Shown: positions 1 through 10,310 of the stretch, piece by piece | How positions within the stretch are numbered: the stretch's first letter is position 1 | How the letters are laid out: every line of letters starts with the position of its first letter | Assembly (NCBI GenBank): GCA_002696315.1 | Contig: NZRR01000010.1 | Span: 1 to 53,948, forward strand | DNA from: Methanobacteriota archaeon | Lineage (GTDB): Archaea; Thermoplasmatota; Poseidoniia; Poseidoniales; Poseidoniaceae | Length of the DNA: 53,948 nt | Direction of reading: 5' to 3' | Position numbers and translations under genes: made by a program | The notes under the pieces: model-generated | What the model saw: the letters and a program-made list of their open reading frames with translations, nothing else | What the model was told of the DNA's origin: nothing | Database searches by the model: none

Positions 1-20
1 AAAGCATATACAAAAAAGCC

Positions 21-2849
21 ATGAACTATGGTTCAAAAAAAATAAAAGTTGCAAATAAAAATATTGATCAAGTAATCGAAAAAGTGGGTGAAAAAGTAAC
101 CCATAATCTTGATAGTACCTATAAAACTGTTCTCGCGGCTCCTGTTGTAACACTCGCCTTCATGATACTTATTGCTGGATGGTTCGCTTATTCTGCAAAA
201 GACTTTGAAGAGCAAATTGTAGGCGATGTTGAAATATATTTACCTGAAGGTGCGGAATCAACCGATCTTTTACTAGAAGTAAGAGAACAATGGTCTACAG
301 ACATATCACTAATATATATCCAAACAACTAATGCAAAATATCAAAATGAAGGTTTAAATGTCACAGATGAAATTATCCTAAAAGAGATTAGTTGGGTTGA
401 GGGAGATGATGAGAACATAGGAGAAAGTTCTACAAGAAGAGGCTTAGATTACAAAAAAGACGATCGTGGTAGGGAGGATGGAATTGTCTGGGTTCTATCT
501 ATTTCACAAATAATTAAGGAGGCGAACAGTAGTGATGGCAGATTTGTCAAATCTCTTTGCGAACATGGACTAGAAGAAAGAGTCCCACTTTCAGTTCCTT
601 GTTCACAAACAGACCAAGGACCTTGGGGAAGTTATAGTATTCCTGATCAAGATAGAATTGATGAACTTGTTTCAAGATTAGAAGGTTCATTATCGGGGAT
701 GGTTTATGATTCAAATAATGATGGAATTTGGGATACAACATTCATTTTGATTGGTTTGAGACATGACCTTTCAGATGCAGATCATAAAGATTTTTCAGAA
801 ATACATATACACACTCAAAATATTCTTGATAATAGAAGCTCTGTTGGCTTTTCATCTCAAACATCTATGACACTTACGGGATTAACTAAAGTTTTAGAAG
901 ATATTTCAGACGAGGTGTACGATGATCTAACAAAAATAATGCCATGGAGTTTAGTATTTGTTGTAGGAATAGTTACTTTACTACATAGAAGTTGGAAAAT
1001 CGTATTAATTTCAGGTATTCCTATTATAATGGCTTTGGCGGTTACTATTGGCTCTACTGTTGTATTTGATGTCATGCTCACACCGATGATAATTTCTGCA
1101 GGACCAATTCTTGTAGGATTAGGAGTCGATTATGCACTACACATTGTTAATCGAATAGAAGAATCAAGAAGAAGAATATTAGATGAAATTCACGAGAGAA
1201 ACTATAAATCTAGACAATTGGGTAAATCTGAAGAAATTCTACCTGATAGTTGGGATTCAGATTTATTCAGGGAAGCCGTAATGGAAACAATGGGAACCAC
1301 TGGAAAAGCAGTTTTATTATCGGCAATAACTACAATGATTGGTTTTGGAGTACTAACAATTAGTGGTTTAGTGCCTATTGTTCCCATGAGAACTGTGGGA
1401 ATTACACTTGTTTTAGGGATTCTATGTACTTTGATATTTTCTGGGATTCTAGTTCCAGTTCTTGCTTGGTTACTAAGGTTTAATAAAAGAGCTAATCCAT
1501 CATCATGGAAAAATATTGGCAAACTACCTGTGAGATATTTTGCTGTAATATTAATTATTACTGCATTATTCTCTGGATGGGGATTAATGTATATGCAAGA
1601 GGAATTAAGTAAACCAATTGCTGGTTCATCCGAAGCGCCCGAAGGAATAGAGTCTCTTGAGACATTAGCTAACTATTCGGTCGAATTTCAATCAGGCCAG
1701 ACAAGTATGTTCATATTTTCGGCAGAGGAAAGAAGTTCATTTAATGGAACTTCTCAAATTAGAGACCTTCCAGTACTTGATACAATAAATTTAGTTGAAA
1801 ATAAAGTTTCTAGTGTAGATAATACCACTACAACAAGTTTAATCACATTTCTAAAAAGTATTTATGTCACCATTGGATTAGATGGAAATAATGTATATAC
1901 GGATAGTTTGTGGGGTATATTACATAGTGAATGTTGGGAATGGGACGGCGACAGTAATATTGAACTTTCAGAAATCCCCTTATGTGCATCATTATTTGCT
2001 ATGGAACAAGTAGACCCTGGTTCAAGAGCTGAATTACGAGGAGACCTCGTAGATGTATCATTAGATACATTAAGTGAAGAAGTTAGATCAATGCTAATGA
2101 ATGAAGATGAAACTAAAACCCTAGTTTATGTTGAACAACCATACATGAATTTAATTACAGCCGGAGGGTTAAGAGATGAAATTGATATAATTTTAGCAGA
2201 AGAATCAATTTTACTAAATACAAGGACTAGTAAATTAACAGGAGGATTACCTGTTTCCTTAGATATTAACAAGGGAATTCACGACACTCAAGCACTAACA
2301 ACAATTGTTACTTTATTCGTATTGACTGGATTTTTAGTTATTGTTTTTAGAAATTTTAGAATAGGTGTTACTACAATGATTCCTGTAGCCATTGTAATTT
2401 TGTGGCAACCTTTGTTAATGAGAGGTGGAGATGTAAATGTAAACGTATTCACAGCAATGGTTGGTAGTATCGTTTTTGGAATTGGTGTTGATGATTGTAT
2501 TCACATGATTGAAAGAATAAGAGAAGAAGGAGAAACACCAACTGGTTTAGCGCGCTCTATAGAATCAACGGGTCAAACAATCTTTGAAACAAGTGCGACT
2601 ACCATGGCAGGAATTGCAGCAGGGTTCTTAGTGGCTTTTCCAGGATTAGAAAATTTCTTCATGTTAATGTTTCTATTAATCGGATTTGCCTTCATAACTT
2701 CTGTATTCTTATTGCCTGCCATTATTACTGCTTGGTATGAAACAAAATCACGAATTTCAGGTAAAGGAACTTGGATTAAATTCGAAGGAGATGCCTTAGT
2801 TGATACTTCCGATGACGTTGTTAAAGATGCTGTTTTATTGAATGATTAG
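21..2849 (+). CDS. RND superfamily exporter (MMPL/HAE2-like)
   Basis: Predicted proton-driven membrane exporter of the RND superfamily, 942 residues. It shows the duplicated RND plan: one helix near residues 39-59, a large outer loop, a helix cluster at about 305-490, a helix near 507-527, a second outer loop, and a last cluster at about 765-915. Each half has the conserved acidic membrane signature, GVDYALHI with Asp370 and GVDDCIHM with Asp824 and Asp825, which fits proton relay. The substrate cannot be read from the sequence; relatives move lipids, hydrophobic drugs or pigments. The frame is open to the left edge of the window, so the ATG at 21 is only the first visible start and the protein could be longer. 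RNase P RNA follows on the same strand. Confidence 0.85.
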   Translation: MNYGSKKIKVANKNIDQVIEKVGEKVTHNLDSTYKTVLAAPVVTLAFMILIAGWFAYSAKDFEEQIVGDVEIYLPEGAESTDLLLEVREQWSTDISLIYIQTTNAKYQNEGLNVTDEIILKEISWVEGDDENIGESSTRRGLDYKKDDRGREDGIVWVLSISQIIKEANSSDGRFVKSLCEHGLEERVPLSVPCSQTDQGPWGSYSIPDQDRIDELVSRLEGSLSGMVYDSNNDGIWDTTFILIGLRHDLSDADHKDFSEIHIHTQNILDNRSSVGFSSQTSMTLTGLTKVLEDISDEVYDDLTKIMPWSLVFVVGIVTLLHRSWKIVLISGIPIIMALAVTIGSTVVFDVMLTPMIISAGPILVGLGVDYALHIVNRIEESRRRILDEIHERNYKSRQLGKSEEILPDSWDSDLFREAVMETMGTTGKAVLLSAITTMIGFGVLTISGLVPIVPMRTVGITLVLGILCTLIFSGILVPVLAWLLRFNKRANPSSWKNIGKLPVRYFAVILIITALFSGWGLMYMQEELSKPIAGSSEAPEGIESLETLANYSVEFQSGQTSMFIFSAEERSSFNGTSQIRDLPVLDTINLVENKVSSVDNTTTTSLITFLKSIYVTIGLDGNNVYTDSLWGILHSECWEWDGDSNIELSEIPLCASLFAMEQVDPGSRAELRGDLVDVSLDTLSEEVRSMLMNEDETKTLVYVEQPYMNLITAGGLRDEIDIILAEESILLNTRTSKLTGGLPVSLDINKGIHDTQALTTIVTLFVLTGFLVIVFRNFRIGVTTMIPVAIVILWQPLLMRGGDVNVNVFTAMVGSIVFGIGVDDCIHMIERIREEGETPTGLARSIESTGQTIFETSATTMAGIAAGFLVAFPGLENFFMLMFLLIGFAFITSVFLLPAIITAWYETKSRISGKGTWIKFEGDALVDTSDDVVKDAVLLND

Positions 2850-2906
2850 ATTTTTTAATTAAATTAATTACCGAGAAGTTCAAAAAGTAATACTTTTTTC
2901 GAAATA

Positions 2907-3205
2907 TGAGGGAGTGGAAGGACCGCTGACAGGGTTAGACCCTGAGGAAAGTCCCCTCTCCATAGTGTAAGATGACCAGAAATGGAGTCAGGAATGGCTG
3001 GCAATATATTAGAAACGAACAATTTAGGGTGTTAACGATGAATCTGAAAAGAGGAGGTTGCTCTATAGTTGCTGAAACGAATATCCTCATCGGAGCAAGT
3101 CCAAACAATCCCATCAAGGTTACACGCTTAGGGAAGGGTAGGACGCATAGTTGAATGCGGTCATCCGAAAGGTGAACAGAAAGGGGCTTACTCTCCACTC
3201 CCTCA
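2907..3205 (+). ncRNA. rnpB: RNase P RNA (archaeal)
   Basis: Catalytic RNA of ribonuclease P, which removes 5' leaders from tRNA precursors. The ends form a perfect 12-base P1 helix (2907-2918 with 3194-3205). Inside it are the two hallmark conserved blocks: GAGGAAAGTCC at 2944-2954 and ACAGAAAGGGGCTTA at 3176-3190, the pair that forms the P4 helix. The length of about 299 bases fits archaeal RNase P RNA. The short open frames crossing this stretch are chance. The stop codon of the opposing giant gene begins 3 bases after the P1 helix, so the two transcripts converge almost without a spacer. Confidence 0.93.
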
Positions 3206-3207
3206 AA

Positions 3208-6200
3208 TTAAACATCTTTCCAAGAGTTGCCATCCCACCATTTTGCAGGATTATTACCCTCAATTCTCCAAGTATAGCCTTTTTCATCAGTCCACTGCTT
3301 AACAGAATTAATTTTTACAGGAACCGATGTTACAACTGATTCAGTATTTTTTACGATTTGATTGATCTTTGGTGGTGGAGGCAAAGGAGGAAGTTTTGGT
3401 AGTTCAGTCTTCTTTTCTGGAATTATTATCTCATCTTCTTCCTCATAATATTCCTCAAAATATTCATCATCGCCTCCATTCAAAATAAATAATAATGAAA
3501 TTACAATTATAATTAATATAAAAATTCCAGCAAAAATAGAATTAGAACCACCGACACTAGAAAATAAAGATGTATCTGGTTCTGATACAGAAACTAAAGA
3601 CCCCTCACCAAGATATTCATCGTTCCAACGAACCTCAATCCACTGAATACCTGTTTCATCAGGCGCCCAATCAAGCGCAACACTAGATTTAGAATTAATT
3701 TCTACTGTAATTGGCTCTCTAGAGATGATATATTCTCTGTTAGATGTTTTTACTAAAACCGTTAAATTAGTTAAAGCATCAGCATTTCCCTGATTTTCAA
3801 CTGTAACTATAACTTTTACCGGATCACCAATTGAGATACCTCCATATTTTGAATAAGTTATATCACTAATTACTAAAATCGGCTGATAAGGTAAAATTAT
3901 CCATGATTCTAATGGAGATGAAACATCATTACCATCATCAGAAATAATATTTCCAGAAGCATCTGAACCCTCTATCCAAATATTAAAGACTAAATTTTCA
4001 TCAATAGGAAGTCCATTAATTAATTCATTGAGTTGAAGTAATACTGAAATTGAATGACTACCAGCTATCGGATCTTCAAAATCAAAATTTTCAATAATGC
4101 CAGAAATCAAATAATTTTCTGGGTTTTCAGTAATTTTGTTAACAGACCAGTGAACTACAATGGACTCGGGAATAAGTTTAATTGTTTCTTTTACTCTAAA
4201 TTCAATCACTAAATTTTCAATTTCTTCCCTAGACAATGAAATATCTGGTCTTGGAGAACTAATTTGTTCAATTTTTGGTGCTTGACTATCAACAATAATC
4301 CATGTTTTCAGCATCTCATTAGAATCAAAAACTTCTTTATTCAAATCAATTAAATTGATTGATAGTGGATAATTTCCAGGAAGAGAAGGAGTGCTTAATT
4401 CGAAATAAAAATAACCACCATCAGTCATATTGACCAATTTATTAAAACCAATACCGATCTCAACATTAATAGGAGTAAAAACTTGGTTACCTGTTCTAGA
4501 AAATGAGAAAGAACCTCTGATACCAATTAAATTGTCGGGTAACACGTATAAATTATTCTCTATTTTAGAACCTATATCTGTACTTAATTCCAAATCATTA
4601 GAATCAATCCAAATTTGATTAGAAAATCTCCATCTTAACTGAGGTAAGGTCATTATTGAACTATAACCAGCTCTATCAATAATTTCTATAGATGGTTCAT
4701 GTACATAAGATTCATCAATTAAATAACTCCATTTGATCTTGAAATTAATCCTAAATTCTAATTGTTCATTGAAAGGACCAAAAAAGGAGTTTCTAGAGTA
4801 AATATTACAAGATAAGATGATTAAAATGTTTCCATTTGATTCACATCTAGATTCGGAGGAATTCCAAATTATCCTCATTCCATCAGAATTTGTAAACTCA
4901 GCTAAATCAAAAATCACATACTCAATATCACTTATTCCATTCGGTTCATTAAATGGCAAATTTAATTCGTATTCAATATCTGGATTTAACCACATTGTTC
5001 CTGAATTATTCCATGAAACATCCCCTGTTAGCACTTGAGGAGAACCATCGGATTTAACCTGGTAAACAAATAATTCATCTCCCAAAGTTCCTCCACCTCC
5101 ACCAACCAACATATTTCCTGCAGAATCAGAACCACTAATATATCCATAAACAAGACCTCCTACGGGCGCCTCTGAATCATCTAAAACATATGAATAACGA
5201 CCAATTGAGGATGAAAGATTTGCTGGACTAAACATTGTATTAGACCAGTATTCTTCTAAAGAAGGTTGACCATCTTGGTTAATATCATCAACCCATTCCC
5301 TCCAAAGATTAATTTTCAACACATTTGGCAGAACCGGTCGATCAAAAATATCAAAAGCGAGTATTTGATTTTTCGAAGGGTGGCGATGATCATACCTTTC
5401 TATTGTACTAAAAATTAACTGCGGGGCTAAGGAGTCAGCTGTAAAAGTTCTATTAGTTACAATATCTGTGACATCTAGTTGAGAAGATAAGGGGTTTAAT
5501 TTTATTTCATAAGTTAAATTTCCAGGACCAAAAGGTATAGAACGAACAAAACTAACCTTCCCATCTGTAAAATTACTACTTCGGGCAATTTCAAATTCAT
5601 TTTCCATAACAATAATTTCTAAATCACCAGATTTAGGGAAATGCTCAGAAGATGAGAGCTCTTCAAAACCAACATTTACCTCAATTACAACATCTGAACC
5701 AGACTTAAGATATGGCATATCAATCGGTATTAAATCTCCCAAGTCATTAAGTACTGACCAAGATTTTATTTCCACATCATTTTCTACAGATTTATGCCCA
5801 TTTGTGCCGATTTTTATTATTTCAGGAATACTTTTAACTCTATCATCTCTAACTAATCTGACCTTGATTTCAAGATTCGTGTCATCATCCCAAAGAGGTT
5901 TAATCTTAAATTTAAATTTGGAAATATTTTCATTATCCTCAAGATATTGGAAAGAATGTTCATTAAATTCTATTAAGTCATAATCACCAATAGCCAGGTA
6001 AGGGCTTCCATCTATTGGAAAATCAAGAGAAAAATAATGATTCTTAGAATTAAATTCATAATTGATAGATTTAATTGATCCAATTGAAACAGAATGTTTT
6101 GATTCTAATTCTATCCATTTTTCACTAGAAACCAAAGGTTCACTATTATTATATATTGAAGTTTCCTTTGTTATTAAGCCAGGGGTAGAATGTTGATCAA

Positions 6201-8328
6201 CTAAAGTTACAAGTAATCTAGATTCATAATTTGATTTAATTGTAATAGGTATTTCGTAATAACCATTTACGATATTTGAAATAGAAGATAAATCATTAAT
6301 TGTATTGATTATATTTGTGTCATAGTACTCCCTAAATTCTACAACTGGGTTGTATGAGATATCTAAAGCTGCTATAATTATTCTTTGAGATGAACCTGTT
6401 AATTTCAATTTGCCTTGTACAAAATTTTGTCCTTCTGCACCCCAAACAATTGAACTTAAAGAAATATTTTCATTTATACTATTCATTTGAGATTCGGTAA
6501 GGCATAAATTATAGGTACCCAAATTAGATACTATCTCTTTATTGTAAATAATTGATGTTCCTAATCTTATTTCAACATCTAAATCTATTATTTCACCAGA
6601 CTCAGGGATTAAATCCATACACATTTCATTAATTTCGTTCTTAGGTATCCAAAAATCAGTATACTGAGGCGCTCCGCCAGATAATAAAATAGATTTTGAG
6701 CGTGTACAATCATCCCAAACGTCTTGTGAACCCCAATAACCAGTTTCACACCTTAAATTCCACTCATTCCTCATATCATTTCTAATATCAATGACAGGAA
6801 GGAGGGGAAAAAATCCAGTCCCAAAACTTATATCTAAATTACCAAAAGACCAACTGCCTGAATTAGAAATCCATCTCAAATATACTACTTTTGTTGGTTT
6901 TTCTAAATCAATAATATCAATTTTAGATAGATTATACCAAGTTTCATTATTAGTTGACATTTGTAATTGACCAATTCCTGAAATATCAATATTTAAATCC
7001 ATAGAAATTATTGGTTTAATTGAATGTATTTTTGGAAATTCAAGATTACCATTACCTTCAATTGTACCTTGAATCCAATTAATATTTCCAACCCAACCGT
7101 TATCCAAGGGGTTTTGATTAAAATTATCAATCCATTTACCACCAAGGCTTATTGAATTAATAATTGGAGATGTAGGACTTTGGCTCCATAAATGTATTTT
7201 TATCTTTATGCATGGATGTTTTACCCAATCAATTCCGCCTAAATCAGCAAATAATTCAATTCTTCCTTCGTAGCCTAAAATTGGTGTAAATGTATTACTA
7301 CAATCAAGTACGGTCCAATCTAATCCTGAATTATCTGGAATTTCCGCTAAAATATTTAATAATCCATACGGTCCTTCTTTATTTACATGTACTCCAAATT
7401 TATGACCTATTGGTCCTGAAGTCCAATTTGCATGGCCTGAACCATCAACTTTAGCCACACCCGTACCAGAGCCAGAAACTGGAGTTACTGAAACATCATC
7501 AATATTCCAACCATCATAAGTCACACTAAAATCAGTAGGGCCTAAACCGAATCTAATTCTAAAATCACTATTTCCTGAAATATAGGAATCAACTCTGTAA
7601 GATTGATATGAGTAACTACTATCAATTACAGAACCAGAGTTTTGCCAAATTGTAGTCCAGCCATTCAATCCTTTAACTTGGAAATATGCATGATCCCAAG
7701 AACTACTTTCAACTCCTAACAACTTCCAAAAATTAACACTCCAACCACCGCTGCATGAAGAACAATCAATACTAGGTGATGTAGCATAATAGGTAGTAGC
7801 CATTTGGTTAGGATATTGTCCTAAATAAGTATAGATCGCTTTAGAACCAGCATGAGCACCTACTGAATCAACACCCCAAGCCCAACCACCCGCAGCGTCT
7901 AATGACCATCCATGAGTTGATTGTTCAAAGTCCCAATTCGGAGGTGGAGAATTAATCCTTAATCCCGTTTTATTATAATCAACATTATCTGGTGTAGTAA
8001 CAAAACTTGACCAATCATTTTGAGACTCCCATTGATGATTATTATAACCAAGAGGCGGAGTGTAAACTAACGGTTCTAAATCAAACTCTAAAGAATCTAG
8101 GGCATTATTTTTTGGAATATTTATTAAAAAATCATCGGAAGAAGGATTTGGATGACCTGAAACCTCAACAATCTTTGAATCTCCAATCAAAATTGAAGAT
8201 TTATTTCTAATTTCTTGAGATAATGTCAATTCATCTTCAAAAACAATAATTCCAGAAAAAGGGCTTAAAAAAACTAAAAAAATCAAGAGAGATGCTAGAA
8301 AATTATTGCCATGACATCTCCTCTCCAT
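3208..8328 (-). CDS. Giant secreted, membrane-anchored multidomain protein
   Basis: A 1706-residue surface protein of unknown function. It starts with a signal-peptide-like segment (about residues 9-30). A MAM/jelly-roll-like domain follows at about 131-285, with DFEQSTHGW near its start and DGWNIDDVSV at its end, a pattern typical of extracellular adhesion and peptidase-linked modules. The middle is many beta-sandwich-like segments with no clear signature. A CARDB-like adhesion fold lies at about 1487-1580 (ENQGNADAL, LDWAPDETG). One membrane helix spans about 1597-1617, followed by an acidic stretch, a proline-rich linker and a final motif with paired tryptophans (WWDGNSW). That motif would face the cytoplasm and resembles the short DUF2510-type module. 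There is no PGF-CTERM signal, so it is held by its own helix. It is divergent from rpiA. Confidence 0.75.
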   Translation of the reverse strand: MERRCHGNNFLASLLIFLVFLSPFSGIIVFEDELTLSQEIRNKSSILIGDSKIVEVSGHPNPSSDDFLINIPKNNALDSLEFDLEPLVYTPPLGYNNHQWESQNDWSSFVTTPDNVDYNKTGLRINSPPPNWDFEQSTHGWSLDAAGGWAWGVDSVGAHAGSKAIYTYLGQYPNQMATTYYATSPSIDCSSCSGGWSVNFWKLLGVESSSWDHAYFQVKGLNGWTTIWQNSGSVIDSSYSYQSYRVDSYISGNSDFRIRFGLGPTDFSVTYDGWNIDDVSVTPVSGSGTGVAKVDGSGHANWTSGPIGHKFGVHVNKEGPYGLLNILAEIPDNSGLDWTVLDCSNTFTPILGYEGRIELFADLGGIDWVKHPCIKIKIHLWSQSPTSPIINSISLGGKWIDNFNQNPLDNGWVGNINWIQGTIEGNGNLEFPKIHSIKPIISMDLNIDISGIGQLQMSTNNETWYNLSKIDIIDLEKPTKVVYLRWISNSGSWSFGNLDISFGTGFFPLLPVIDIRNDMRNEWNLRCETGYWGSQDVWDDCTRSKSILLSGGAPQYTDFWIPKNEINEMCMDLIPESGEIIDLDVEIRLGTSIIYNKEIVSNLGTYNLCLTESQMNSINENISLSSIVWGAEGQNFVQGKLKLTGSSQRIIIAALDISYNPVVEFREYYDTNIINTINDLSSISNIVNGYYEIPITIKSNYESRLLVTLVDQHSTPGLITKETSIYNNSEPLVSSEKWIELESKHSVSIGSIKSINYEFNSKNHYFSLDFPIDGSPYLAIGDYDLIEFNEHSFQYLEDNENISKFKFKIKPLWDDDTNLEIKVRLVRDDRVKSIPEIIKIGTNGHKSVENDVEIKSWSVLNDLGDLIPIDMPYLKSGSDVVIEVNVGFEELSSSEHFPKSGDLEIIVMENEFEIARSSNFTDGKVSFVRSIPFGPGNLTYEIKLNPLSSQLDVTDIVTNRTFTADSLAPQLIFSTIERYDHRHPSKNQILAFDIFDRPVLPNVLKINLWREWVDDINQDGQPSLEEYWSNTMFSPANLSSSIGRYSYVLDDSEAPVGGLVYGYISGSDSAGNMLVGGGGGTLGDELFVYQVKSDGSPQVLTGDVSWNNSGTMWLNPDIEYELNLPFNEPNGISDIEYVIFDLAEFTNSDGMRIIWNSSESRCESNGNILIILSCNIYSRNSFFGPFNEQLEFRINFKIKWSYLIDESYVHEPSIEIIDRAGYSSIMTLPQLRWRFSNQIWIDSNDLELSTDIGSKIENNLYVLPDNLIGIRGSFSFSRTGNQVFTPINVEIGIGFNKLVNMTDGGYFYFELSTPSLPGNYPLSINLIDLNKEVFDSNEMLKTWIIVDSQAPKIEQISSPRPDISLSREEIENLVIEFRVKETIKLIPESIVVHWSVNKITENPENYLISGIIENFDFEDPIAGSHSISVLLQLNELINGLPIDENLVFNIWIEGSDASGNIISDDGNDVSSPLESWIILPYQPILVISDITYSKYGGISIGDPVKVIVTVENQGNADALTNLTVLVKTSNREYIISREPITVEINSKSSVALDWAPDETGIQWIEVRWNDEYLGEGSLVSVSEPDTSLFSSVGGSNSIFAGIFILIIIVISLLFILNGGDDEYFEEYYEEEDEIIIPEKKTELPKLPPLPPPPKINQIVKNTESVVTSVPVKINSVKQWTDEKGYTWRIEGNNPAKWWDGNSWKDV

Positions 8329-8347
8329 AACACACCGACATCATTGG

Positions 8348-8383
8348 AGGTTTGTCAAACCTTTCACGGCCCCTATGGGGCCG
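8348..8383. promoter_or_regulatory. Two adjacent inverted repeats in a divergent promoter region
   Basis: Two perfect inverted repeats sit side by side in the 97-base gap between the giant secreted-protein gene and rpiA. The first is AGGTTT (8348-8353) and AAACCT (8357-8362) around three bases. The second is CGGCCCC (8367-8373) and GGGGCCG (8377-8383) around three bases, and is strikingly G+C rich for this genome. They could be operators for a dimeric repressor or RNA hairpins in a leader. Function is inference; the symmetry is directly visible. Confidence 0.4.
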
Positions 8384-8425
8384 AAATTAGTAATTAATAT
8401 CACCTGAGTTCAACTCCAAGTACTT

Positions 8426-9118
8426 GTGAGCAGTAAAGAAGAACTTAAAAAAACGGCGGGAATACATGCAGCAAAGTACGTTAAAAATGGAATGAAAGTA
8501 GGATTAGGGACAGGTTCGACAGTAAAATACACTATATTGGAACTTGGAAGAAGGATTAAAGAAGAAAATCTAGAAATCATGTGCGTCCCCACAAGTATTG
8601 CCACAGAAAAATTATCTATAGAAAATGGCATACAACTGCATGAACTTTCTTCACTCGATGGTTTAGATCTTGTAATTGATGGTGCAGATGAATTCGATAA
8701 AGATCTCACATTGATTAAAGGAGGAGGTGGTGCGCTGGTACGTGAAAAAATTATTGCACAAGCATCAAAACAAATGATTGTAGTTGCCGATGATTCAAAA
8801 AAAGTAGAATCATTGGGAAGATTTCCGCTACCAGTTGAAGTAATTCAATTCTCATGGAAAGAAACAAGGAGGCAAATTTCACAAATAACTGGTTTACCAG
8901 AATCAAAAATAGAAAAAAGAAATCAAAATAATAACTCATTCATTACAGATAATGGTAATTTCATATTAGATTTACATCTTGAAACTATAGAAAACCCGCA
9001 AAAGTTGGAATCTGATTTGAATAAATTAGCTGGAGTTTTAGATTGTGGACTTTTTTGTAATATTGCTAACATAGTGGTTTTAGCAGGTAAAAATGGTCTA
9101 GAAATCATTAGTAATTAG
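8426..9118 (+). CDS. rpiA: Ribose-5-phosphate isomerase A
   Basis: Interconverts ribose 5-phosphate and ribulose 5-phosphate in the cytoplasm, supplying ribose for nucleotides. The 230-residue length is normal for RpiA. All family signatures are visible: GTGSTV at residues 28-33 (phosphate binding), DGADEFD at 85-91 with the catalytic acidic residues, and KGGGG at 98-102. The start is a GTG; there is no better in-frame ATG before the conserved GTGST motif apart from Met23, which would be too close. The gene is followed after 3 bases by the tRNA-Lys gene on the opposite strand. Confidence 0.95.
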   Translation: MSSKEELKKTAGIHAAKYVKNGMKVGLGTGSTVKYTILELGRRIKEENLEIMCVPTSIATEKLSIENGIQLHELSSLDGLDLVIDGADEFDKDLTLIKGGGGALVREKIIAQASKQMIVVADDSKKVESLGRFPLPVEVIQFSWKETRRQISQITGLPESKIEKRNQNNNSFITDNGNFILDLHLETIENPQKLESDLNKLAGVLDCGLFCNIANIVVLAGKNGLEIISN

Positions 9119-9121
9119 ATA

Positions 9122-9195
9122 CGGGCCTGACGGGGTTCGAACCCGCGGCCTACGGATTAAGAGTCCGTCGCTCTACCTGACTAAGCTACAGGCCC
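9122..9195 (-). tRNA. tRNA-Lys (anticodon CTT)
   Basis: Reverse-strand cloverleaf of 74 bases. The acceptor strands GGGCCTG and CAGGCCC pair perfectly, the T arm has GGGTTCGAACCCC, and the anticodon stem ACGGA/TCCGT encloses the loop CTCTTAA with anticodon CTT (lysine). The 3' CCA is not encoded; the discriminator base is G. No intron is visible. Its 3' end lies 3 bases from the rpiA stop. Confidence 0.96.
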
Positions 9196-9223
9196 ATTTG
9201 CCGTAAGCGATTCATTCTTTAGA

Positions 9224-10180
9224 TTATCCCTTAATTATATTAGTTCCAGATTCACCTCTTAGGGTTCTTAAAGCATTTCCAGGAGAGCATAAAACAACTC
9301 TAGTTTTTTCAGATTTTTCAACCACAGACATCATCGCTTCAACTTTAGGGCCCATAGAACCCTCTGGAAATTCATCATTATCATATAATATTTTTAATTC
9401 ATTTAATTTAATTTCGCTAATCTTTTTAGATTCTTTAGTTCCAAATCCCGTTTCTATCTGATCTACTGCAGTAGATGTGATAAAAACATCTGCATCTAAA
9501 CTAATAGACAAAAGAGCAGAGAAGCGATCTTTGTCAATTACTGAAGGCACTCCTTTCCATACCCCGTTAATAGCAATTGGAATTCCACCGCCACCACCAC
9601 AAATCACCACTGCATCTAATTCAACTAATTTTGAAATCAATTCAAGATCGAGTACCTCAATAGGATGAGGTGATGCAACAACTCTACGAAGTCCTTTTTC
9701 TGTTTTTGAAACTTTTAAGTCATCACTCAATTTACTTTTTTCATCTATTATAGGACCAACTGGCTTAGTTGGTTTTACAAATGCGAAGTCATCTTCATCA
9801 ACAAGAACTCTAGTCAAAACAACAGCTGTCCTTTCTGGTCTAGATTTAATTCTTAATAATGAATCTAATTCCATTGATAATTCGTGACCAATCATACCTT
9901 GCGTAGCAGCTACCCAAGTTGATAATTCTGTTCGTACTCTTTTTGAATCTAGTCCCTTCTCTTCAAGAGCTAATAAATCACCAACCTGAGGTCCATTTCC
10001 ATGAGTTAATACTACATTAAAGCCCGCTTCAAGTAAATCAATTACATCTTCTAAAACTAATTTTAAGGCATGATTATTTTGTTCGTTTTTAGGTTTTGAA
10101 GGATCACTTAAGGCATTGCCTCCTATTGAATATAATGCTAGTTTTTTAGTATAATCAGAACCAACTTCAACAATAGACAT
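9224..10180 (-). CDS. arcC: Carbamate kinase
   Basis: Amino-acid-kinase-fold enzyme that transfers phosphate between ATP and carbamate (carbamoyl phosphate + ADP giving ATP + carbamate + NH3 in the catabolic direction). The 318 residues match the family. Signatures in order are GGNAL near residue 19, THGNGPQVGDL, QGMIGHELS, CGGGGGIPI, DKDRFSALL and GSMGPKVEA near the C-terminus. These are the carbamate kinase versions, which separates it from UMP kinase and glutamate kinase. No arginine deiminase or ornithine carbamoyltransferase is nearby, so it may serve carbamoyl phosphate metabolism generally. It is divergent from asnS across about 130 bases. Confidence 0.9.
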   Translation of the reverse strand: MSIVEVGSDYTKKLALYSIGGNALSDPSKPKNEQNNHALKLVLEDVIDLLEAGFNVVLTHGNGPQVGDLLALEEKGLDSKRVRTELSTWVAATQGMIGHELSMELDSLLRIKSRPERTAVVLTRVLVDEDDFAFVKPTKPVGPIIDEKSKLSDDLKVSKTEKGLRRVVASPHPIEVLDLELISKLVELDAVVICGGGGGIPIAINGVWKGVPSVIDKDRFSALLSISLDADVFITSTAVDQIETGFGTKESKKISEIKLNELKILYDNDEFPEGSMGPKVEAMMSVVEKSEKTRVVLCSPGNALRTLRGESGTNIIKG

Positions 10181-10310
10181 ATGTTCTACCTTGAATCTCT
10201 CAACAGACTAACTCTCTTGACCTTTTTCTATTTAATTGATAAATTAGATTGATTTGTGTACAACTTTTATGCGTCTGTTTCAAATGAATGATTGAGTTCG
10301 CACGTGATGT

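Noticed and set aside
2935-3339. Short open frames across the RNase P RNA
   Set aside because: They read through a clearly structured RNA with conserved blocks and a perfect P1 helix; chance frames.
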